64,000 nucleotides of DNA from JAGQIB01 sp041393395 (GTDB lineage: Bacteria; ARS69), in assembly GCA_041393395.1 (NCBI GenBank), contig JAWKKG010000004.1, positions 868,001-932,000 on the forward strand. Direction: 5' to 3'. This document shows positions 58,150 to 64,000 of this stretch, in pieces; the stretch's first letter is position 1; each line of letters begins with the position of its first letter. Under the pieces are notes generated by a model. The model did no database searches. It saw nothing but the letters and a program-made list of their open reading frames with translations, and had not been told where the DNA came from. The position numbers and the translations under genes were made by a program.

Positions 58150-58168
58150 CGGTGTCCCCTTCCTCGGA

Positions 58169-58930
58169 TCATCGGTCCGCCTCTTCCGCGCCTTGATCCG
58201 GGTCGACTCCGGGCCCCGAGCCGGTCCCGGGGGACTCGGATGCGGGGGCCGGCGCGCGGGGCGTCGGTCCCGCCGGGGGCGGCGGCGGCGCCGAAGCGGG
58301 CCCAGGGGAAGTCGCGAGATCCGGTCGCGGAACCTCCTCTTCGGGCAGGATCAGGATCAGCAATACGTAGACCAGCAGAAAGAAGCCGGTCGTGAGCGTG
58401 GCGGCGAGAATGAACAGCAGTCGCACGAAGTTCGCGTCGACGCCTGCCTCCCGCGCGATTCCCCCGCACACGCCGGCGATCACGCGATCGGTCACGGATC
58501 GTCGCGCCTTCCGCTCGGATCCGAAGCCGAGGGCGGAGCGCGTGCGCGGCCAGATCAGTAGCGCGCCTGCGCCGAGCAATACGATCGGGGCGAGCACTTC
58601 GAAGTGCCAGAAGCGGAACGTGTGGCTGCGGAACTCCAGTCCGAACGCGCGAAACAGCAGCAGCGCCCCGAGCCCCATGAGCACCAGGCCGAAGATGCGC
58701 GTGGCAGGAGCGGCGGACGTTCCCGGAGCCGACCCCGCGGACGTCGCCGTGTCCTCCTCGGGCAGCAGGAAGATGGCCGCCACGTACGGAATCAGGCCGA
58801 ATCCCCCGAGCAGAACGGACAGGATCCAGACGAGCCGGACGACGTTCGCGTCGATGCCGAAGTACTCCGCGACGCCTCCACAGACCCCGAACAGGATCTT
58901 CTCGTCGCGCGAGCGTACGAGCCGTTTCAA
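58169..58930 (-). CDS. Double PspC-domain membrane protein
   Basis: A 253-residue protein with two PspC domains: residues ~1-55 (RSRDEKILFGVCGGVAEYFG, LLGGFGLIPYVAAIFLLPEE) and ~145-205 (SVTDRVIAGVCGGIAREAGV, FFLLVYVLLILILPEEE). Between them are two further membrane helices (RIFGLVLMGLGALLLFRAFG, APIVLLGAGALLIW). The C-terminal ~50 residues are Pro/Ala-rich. PspC proteins respond to envelope stress at the inner membrane. The TTG start overlaps the dppC-like stop (TTGA). Confidence 0.85.
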   Translation of the reverse strand: MKRLVRSRDEKILFGVCGGVAEYFGIDANVVRLVWILSVLLGGFGLIPYVAAIFLLPEEDTATSAGSAPGTSAAPATRIFGLVLMGLGALLLFRAFGLEFRSHTFRFWHFEVLAPIVLLGAGALLIWPRTRSALGFGSERKARRSVTDRVIAGVCGGIAREAGVDANFVRLLFILAATLTTGFFLLVYVLLILILPEEEVPRPDLATSPGPASAPPPPPAGPTPRAPAPASESPGTGSGPGVDPDQGAEEADR

Positions 58931-59784
58931 ACGTCTTCCCCCCTTTCCCCCGGGTTCGCGATCACCGTTCTCGGGTCGAGCGCGTCCCGTACCGCGTCGC
59001 CCAGCAGGTTCAAGGATAGTACCGACAACGCGAGCATCAGACCCGGAAACACCGAAACCCAGGGCGCCGACGTGAGGTAGTCCTTCCCCGCCGACACCAT
59101 CGACCCCCAGCTCGCGGCCGGCGGTTGCGCGCCCAGGCCCAGGAACGAGAGGCTCGACTCGGCCAGGATCGTGGTGGCGACTCCCATGGTGAACGATACG
59201 AGCAAAGGGTTCAAACAGTTCGGGGCGACGTGACGCCACAGGATCCGCGGCCAGGGGACGCCGAGTGCCATCGCCGCCTGGACGTACTCGGACTCCCGGA
59301 CCCGCATCGCCTCCGAACGCACGAGACGGGCGACCTCCGCCCAGCCCACGATGCCGAGCGCCACCAGGAGCAGCGTGATCCCGGGCTCGAACGCCGCCGT
59401 GATCCCGATGAGCAGGAGCAGCGACGGGAACGCGAAGAAGATGTCCGCGGTTCGCATGATCACGGAGTCCGCGAGTCCTCCCCGGAACCCCGCGAACAGT
59501 CCGAGGATCCCGCCGACCAGAACCGACACGAGGCGCGCCGTCAGCCCGATCCCGAGCGAGAGACGGGCGCCGTAGAGGGTCCGAGAGAGAACGTCGCGAC
59601 CCTGGTGATCCGTGCCGAACGGGTGGTGCCAGCTCGGCGCCGCGAGCCGCTCGTCCAGCGAACCGGCCAGCGGGTCCGGCGCGATCCAGCCCGCCAGCGC
59701 CGCGGCGAGCACGAGCGCGAGGAGCACGAAGGCTCCGATCCGGGCGACCGGATCCGCACGCAACCGGCGCCCGACGCGACTCAC
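58927..59784 (-). CDS. Peptide ABC transporter permease, DppC/OppC-like
   Basis: A 285-residue permease. The N-terminal helix (ARIGAFVLLALVLAAALAGW) and the segment HHPFGTDHQGRDVLSRTLYG are hallmarks of DppC/OppC. The inner-membrane loop EYVQAAMALGVPWPRILWRH is the EAA motif contacting the ATPase; AESSLSFLGLGAQPPAASWG and FPGLMLALSVLSLNLLGDAV follow. The GTG start overlaps the dppB-like stop. No Dpp-type ATPase genes (DppD/F) are adjacent, so the pair must use an ATPase encoded elsewhere. Confidence 0.92.
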   Translation of the reverse strand: MSRVGRRLRADPVARIGAFVLLALVLAAALAGWIAPDPLAGSLDERLAAPSWHHPFGTDHQGRDVLSRTLYGARLSLGIGLTARLVSVLVGGILGLFAGFRGGLADSVIMRTADIFFAFPSLLLLIGITAAFEPGITLLLVALGIVGWAEVARLVRSEAMRVRESEYVQAAMALGVPWPRILWRHVAPNCLNPLLVSFTMGVATTILAESSLSFLGLGAQPPAASWGSMVSAGKDYLTSAPWVSVFPGLMLALSVLSLNLLGDAVRDALDPRTVIANPGERGEDV

Positions 59785-60728
59785 GCCGACCCCCGTGCGC
59801 CGAGCCGTTGCCGGATGCGGGGATCGAGCCAGCCGTAAGCGAGATCCACGGCGAGGTTCGCGAGCACGAATACCACCGAGAGGAAGAGCACGGTTCCCTG
59901 GATCGCCGGGAAGTCGCGGCGCAGGATCGCCTGGAGCGCGTACTGCCCCACTCCCGGCCACGCGAAGATCGACTCGGTGAGCACCGAGCCCGAGAGGTAG
60001 CTGCCGAAATCCAGCCCGATCAGCGTGATCACCGGCACGAGCGCGTTGCGCAGCGCGTGCCGGCCGACGACCGCGCCCTCGCGCAGTCCCTTCGCGCGGG
60101 ACGTGCGCACGTAGTCCGCGCCGAGCACGTCGAGCAGGCTCGCGCGCGTCATGCGCGCGATGACGGCGGCCGATCGCACCCCCAGTGTGACGGCCGGCAG
60201 GATCAGCGTGCGCGGATCGAGATCCACGTAGCCCGAGGGCGGCACCCAGCGCAATCGCAGTGCGAACAACCACAGCAGCAGGATCGCGGAGACGAAGACG
60301 GGCGTGGAGATCCCGCCGAGCGCGAGCAGCATCGAGAGCCGATCCGCGAATCGCCCGCGCGCGCGGGCCGCGGCGACGCCGAGTGCGATCCCGAGAAACG
60401 TGGCGAGCCCCATGGACGCCGTCGCCAGCAGCAGCGTGCGCGGGAATCGCTCGGCGAGCTCCTGCGCGACCGGGCGTCCGGTGGCGAACGACGTGCCGAG
60501 GTCCCCGCGGACGAGGCGGCCGACGAAGGACCCGAACTGCACGGGAAGCGGGCGATCCAGCTTCAGCTCGTGCCGGATGCGCGCGAGATCCTCCTCGCGA
60601 TAGCGCTCTCCCGCCAGTGCGCGCGCGGGATCGCCGGGTAGCAGGTACGACAGCACGAACGCCACCGCCGCCACGCCGAGCAGCACCGGCGCGAGGAGCA
60701 GCAGGCGACGCGTCGCGTAGCCGATCAC
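59781..60728 (-). CDS. Peptide ABC transporter permease, DppB/OppB-like
   Basis: A 315-residue permease with six helices. It starts VIGYATRRLLLLAPVLLGVA and contains the family's LPGDPARALAGER, RGDLGTSF, EAA loop (DYVRTSRAKGLREGAVVGRH) and LDFGSYLSGSVLTESIFAWP, with the conserved GYLDP-like end (AYGWLDPRI). The GTG start overlaps the stop of the binding-protein gene (GTGA). It pairs with the downstream DppC-like permease. Confidence 0.92.
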   Translation of the reverse strand: MIGYATRRLLLLAPVLLGVAAVAFVLSYLLPGDPARALAGERYREEDLARIRHELKLDRPLPVQFGSFVGRLVRGDLGTSFATGRPVAQELAERFPRTLLLATASMGLATFLGIALGVAAARARGRFADRLSMLLALGGISTPVFVSAILLLWLFALRLRWVPPSGYVDLDPRTLILPAVTLGVRSAAVIARMTRASLLDVLGADYVRTSRAKGLREGAVVGRHALRNALVPVITLIGLDFGSYLSGSVLTESIFAWPGVGQYALQAILRRDFPAIQGTVLFLSVVFVLANLAVDLAYGWLDPRIRQRLGARGSA

Positions 60729-62284
60729 CGGGATCCGTCGCCCCGCAGTCGCACGTCCAGCCAGCGTTCGGCCGCCGGGACCGCAGATGGACGATAGCCG
60801 TCCACGCGCTCCGACACGAGCGACTCCTGCACGGGATGCCAGAGGTAGATCCAGGGCGCGTCGGCGTGAATGCGCGCGTCGAGATCGCCGGCGAGACGCG
60901 CCCGGGCGTCCGGATCCGCGGTGCGCTCGAGACGGTCGAGATCCGAGTCCACGTCCGCGCGCCGGTACCGCGCGCGATTCCCGCCGCCGCCGATGTTGCG
61001 CGAGTGGAACAGCGGGACGAGGAAGTTCTCCGGGTCCGGATAGTCGGCGTACCAGTTGATGAAGAACGCATCCGTGTCGCCCGCATCGATCGACGCCTTC
61101 AGCGCACTCCAGTCGCGACGGCGAATCACGGAATGGACTCCCGCCTCGGCGAGATCCGCCTGCACCGCCTCCAGGACCTGCGACGCGAACGGGCTCGGCC
61201 GCTGCCAGAGCTCCAGCTCCCAGGAATCCGGAACGTTCGCCTCGTCGAGCAGGCGGCGAGCGAGCGCCACGTCGTGCTCGAACGGCTCCCCGGCGCCGCC
61301 ACCCGGCAACGTCGGTGGAACGGCGCCCACGGCGCGCACGCCCCGTCCTCCCAGAACCTTCGCGAGAATCCGGTCGACGTTCACCGCGTGGTTCAGCGCC
61401 CGGCGCACGCGCGCATCGGAGAGCACGGGGTCCTCCGTGTTCAGCCCCACGTACTCCGTCACGAGTGCGACCTGGCGCACGAGACGCGGATCGCCCGCGA
61501 ATCGATCCGCCTGCGACGACGGCACCTCGAGCACGTCGAGACGTCCGGTCTCCCACTCCGCGATCCGCGTGAACTCCTCCGGGAGAATCCGCACCGCGAT
61601 CCGCTCGACGCCGGGCGCCGGGCCCGACCAGTGGGGATTCCGTGCGAACGTCAGGTGCGAATCGCGCACCCGTTCCTCCACCCGCCACGGTCCCGTGGCG
61701 ATCATCCCGTCCGGCTCCGCGCCGGCCGGAACCACGGCCGCGTTCGGCATGGCCAGCAGCGCGAGGAACGCGGCGGCGGGGCGGGAAAGCGTGATCGTGA
61801 GCGCGCCTTCTTCGGGGGCGAGCCCGCGGATCGTGTCCGCGTCACCGCGTCGGAACTCATCCGCCCCGTCGATCGTTTCGAGCACCCAGGTGCGCGGCGA
61901 CGCCGTCTCGGGCGCGAGCAGGCGGCGGAAGCTCGCGACCACGTCGGCGGCGCCGAGCGGGTTTCCGTCCGAGTCCTTCGCGGCGGGGTCCAGCTCGAAC
62001 CGATAGCGGAGCCCGTCTTCCGAGACGCTCCAGCGCGCGGCGAGGGCCGGACCGATCGTGCCGTCCGCCCGGAACGCCACGAGCCCCTGGTAGACGAGCG
62101 ACACGGCGTTCGCGCCGACCACGTCGACGACCTTCGCGGGGTCGAGCGTGGCCGGATCCGAAGACCACGCGAGGTGGAGCGTGGATGCGTCCCGATCCGG
62201 GGTCGCCTGGCATCCACCGAGGACCCAGCCGGCGACCACGCCGACGCACACGCCGGCGAACCGGATCGCGAGCGGGCGCCTCAC
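60725..62284 (-). CDS. Peptide ABC transporter substrate-binding lipoprotein (SBP_bac_5 family)
   Basis: A 519-residue family 5 binding protein. The lipoprotein signal ends GWVLGGC (lipid Cys near residue 26). Then come LHLAWSSDPATLDPAKVVDV (the family start), FELDPAAKDSDGNPLGAADV, DARVRRALNHAVNVDRI, SWELELWQRP and DAFFINWYADYPDPENFLVP. It would bind oligopeptides or similar solutes and hand them to the DppBC-like permeases. The GTG start overlaps the GWxTD gene's stop. Confidence 0.92.
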   Translation of the reverse strand: MRRPLAIRFAGVCVGVVAGWVLGGCQATPDRDASTLHLAWSSDPATLDPAKVVDVVGANAVSLVYQGLVAFRADGTIGPALAARWSVSEDGLRYRFELDPAAKDSDGNPLGAADVVASFRRLLAPETASPRTWVLETIDGADEFRRGDADTIRGLAPEEGALTITLSRPAAAFLALLAMPNAAVVPAGAEPDGMIATGPWRVEERVRDSHLTFARNPHWSGPAPGVERIAVRILPEEFTRIAEWETGRLDVLEVPSSQADRFAGDPRLVRQVALVTEYVGLNTEDPVLSDARVRRALNHAVNVDRILAKVLGGRGVRAVGAVPPTLPGGGAGEPFEHDVALARRLLDEANVPDSWELELWQRPSPFASQVLEAVQADLAEAGVHSVIRRRDWSALKASIDAGDTDAFFINWYADYPDPENFLVPLFHSRNIGGGGNRARYRRADVDSDLDRLERTADPDARARLAGDLDARIHADAPWIYLWHPVQESLVSERVDGYRPSAVPAAERWLDVRLRGDGSR

Positions 62285-63512
62285 TCGTCCATTTCGAAGA
62301 ACTCGCCCGTGCCGGCGTAGTCCACGAACAGGAAGCGCGCCGGCGGCGAGTCGTACTCCCAGAGTTCGGAGGCGGGAACCTCGTCGCCCGGTGGGCGAAC
62401 CGATCGCCGGTCCGGTCTCCCGCGGCGCAGCAACACCTTGCCGCGATCCGTCAGCCATCCGTGCGAGTGGAACGGCTCGCGAAACCAGGTGACCGCAAGA
62501 GCGATCGACTCCTCGAGCCGTTCGCGGAAGTCCGGACCGTGGCGCGCGGCCTGCCGGCTCCAGAAATCGTCCAGTGCGGTCCGCCACGCATCCTCCCCGT
62601 GCGCGGCCGCGAGGGAGGCGCGCTCCTCCGGGGCCACGATCCCCACGATTTCCAGCGTGCGGTCCCGGTCCGAGCGGAACCACGCTTCCCCCGGCCGCAC
62701 GTCGATCTCCCGGACCCGCACGCCGCCGCGCATTCCGTCGACCTCGACCTCGAGGCGATGACGCCCCGGCCCGAGGTCGTCCACGGGGAGACGCAGGTCG
62801 AGCAGCACGTCTCCGCCGGTCACCTGGACGAGCGAGTCCGTCTCGGCCGTGGAGTTCTCCGGACCGGCGATCCGGACCCGCACCCGGAAGTCGCCGCTCA
62901 CCCCACTCGCCGGATGGAGGAGCGTGCGGACCCGGTTCCCCGACTCCCCGAGCCTCACCAGCGCACCGGGATTGGGCTCCACGCCCTCTTCCGTGTACCG
63001 CACCAGGCTGACGTCGCCAAGCGCGATCCGGAGGTCGGCCGTGTCGCCCTCGACGTGCCCCTGCACGCGCGAGGCGAGGCCGCCCTGGCGATCGCGGACC
63101 TCGATTCGCGCGTCGAAGTCGCCCGCCGGGATCCGCAGCCGGACCTCGCCGCGCGCGAAGCGCGACGGATCCCGCGTCTGGGAGAAGTCGTCCAGCCGCA
63201 CGCGCCGCTCCCAGACGTCGCCTCCCACCTGGCGGTCCTTGCGCAGGCAGACCACGCTCACGTCGTAGCGGGCGCGGTAGTACCCGAGTTCCTGCCGGAA
63301 CACGAGCTGGGCGACGGGGATCTCCCACACCACCGTGACGTCGAGCTTCCCGTCGTCCGCCGGGAAGGCCTCGACGTCCGCGAGAAAGAACGGCTTCCCG
63401 AGCGCCCGCGCCGGGAAGTCGTCGGCCGCCAGGGCGGGCGACGTCGCCGGGCCGGGCCCGGGCCCCAGCGCGAGCGCGAGCGCGAGGCCCACCCCGGCTG
63501 CGGCCCGCTGGC

Positions 63513-63516
<4 letters not shown>
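62281..63516 (-). CDS. GWxTD domain secreted protein
   Basis: A 411-residue exported protein with signal peptide (AAGVGLALALALGPGP, then cleavage near ALA-AD), several beta-sandwich modules (VTVVWEIPVAQLVFRQELGY, DFRVRVRIAGPENS), and the C-terminal GWxTD domain: WFREPFHSHGWLTDRGKVLL with Gly353, Trp354, Thr356, Asp357, then RRGRPD and WEYDSPPARFLFVDY. GWxTD proteins occur in FCB bacteria and Acidobacteriota; their role is unknown. The start is a TTG overlapping the ATPase stop (TTGA), so translation depends on that gene. Confidence 0.85.

Positions 63517-64000
<484 letters not shown>

Noticed and set aside
58927..61086. Longer N-terminal extensions of the peptide-transporter and PspC genes (open frames continue hundreds of codons upstream)
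   Set aside because: The upstream parts are Arg/Ala-rich antisense-like sequence inside the preceding gene; conserved N-termini and the xTGA overlaps place the true starts at 58930, 59784, 60728 and 62284.

Overview
The window is very GC-rich, tightly packed bacterial chromosome with no tRNA, rRNA, CRISPR array or insertion sequence that I could see. It carries a complete-looking Kdo branch (kdsB, kdsA, kdsD), lptB/lptC/lptF/lptG, an LpxL-type acyltransferase and a BamD-like lipoprotein, so the cell is a diderm that makes lipopolysaccharide. A giant SprA-like protein, a PorV/PorQ-like barrel and a protein with a C-terminal FlgD/type IX-like sorting domain, together with GWxTD, ASPIC/UnbV and PspC proteins, point to the Fibrobacteres-Chlorobi-Bacteroidetes (FCB) side of the tree. 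The high GC and the informational genes argue against Bacteroidota proper and for a GC-rich candidate lineage of the Eisenbacteria, Krumholzibacteriota, Latescibacterota or Gemmatimonadota kind. That placement is inference.

Layout. 1-3.3 kb (+): end of a secreted FG-GAP/ASPIC protein and a glycerophosphodiesterase. 3.3-5.4 kb (-): an Na/Pi-cotransporter-like protein with an Ig-like N-terminus. 5.5-8.5 kb (+): a TPR/zinc-ribbon membrane protein and a DUF4388 protein. 8.6-11.9 kb (+): gltX and glnS, overlapping. 12.2-13.6 kb (+): two tandem paralogous secreted proteins of unknown function. 13.6-25 kb (-): the classic translation operon rimP-nusA-ylxR-ylxQ-infB-ylxP-rbfA-nrnA-truB-ribF-rpsO-pnp. 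25.1-32.4 kb (-): sprA-like gene and a glutaminyl-cyclase-like M28 protein, divergent from lptF-lptG (+, 32.6-35 kb). 35.1-47.6 kb (-): kdsB-pyrG-kdsA-kdsD-lpxL-lptC-lptB-rpoN-hpf-hprK-ptsH-pgi/pmi-metK. 47.8-55 kb (-): sorting-domain protein, PorV-like protein, bamD, nadD, RNase G, rplU, rpmA. 55-56.7 kb: small unknown membrane and secreted proteins around a divergent promoter region. 56.6-64 kb (-): LolD-like ATPase, GWxTD protein, peptide ABC transporter, PspC protein, a 59-residue membrane protein and a rhomboid-TPR protein.

How it fits together. The window is dominated by envelope building (Kdo and LPS transport, outer-membrane assembly, a SprA/PorV-type secretion route) interleaved with translation and RNA-decay genes. 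Nearly every same-strand neighbour pair shares a four-base stop/start overlap (xTGA), so translational coupling is the rule. Promoters can be read in the few gaps between divergent genes and share a TTGxxx - 17/18 - TAGxxT pattern. The most interesting biology is the secretion theme: the SprA-like protein sits next to a glutaminyl-cyclase-like enzyme, and about 20 kb away a PorV-like barrel with a fused extra domain is coupled to a sorting-domain protein and to BamD.
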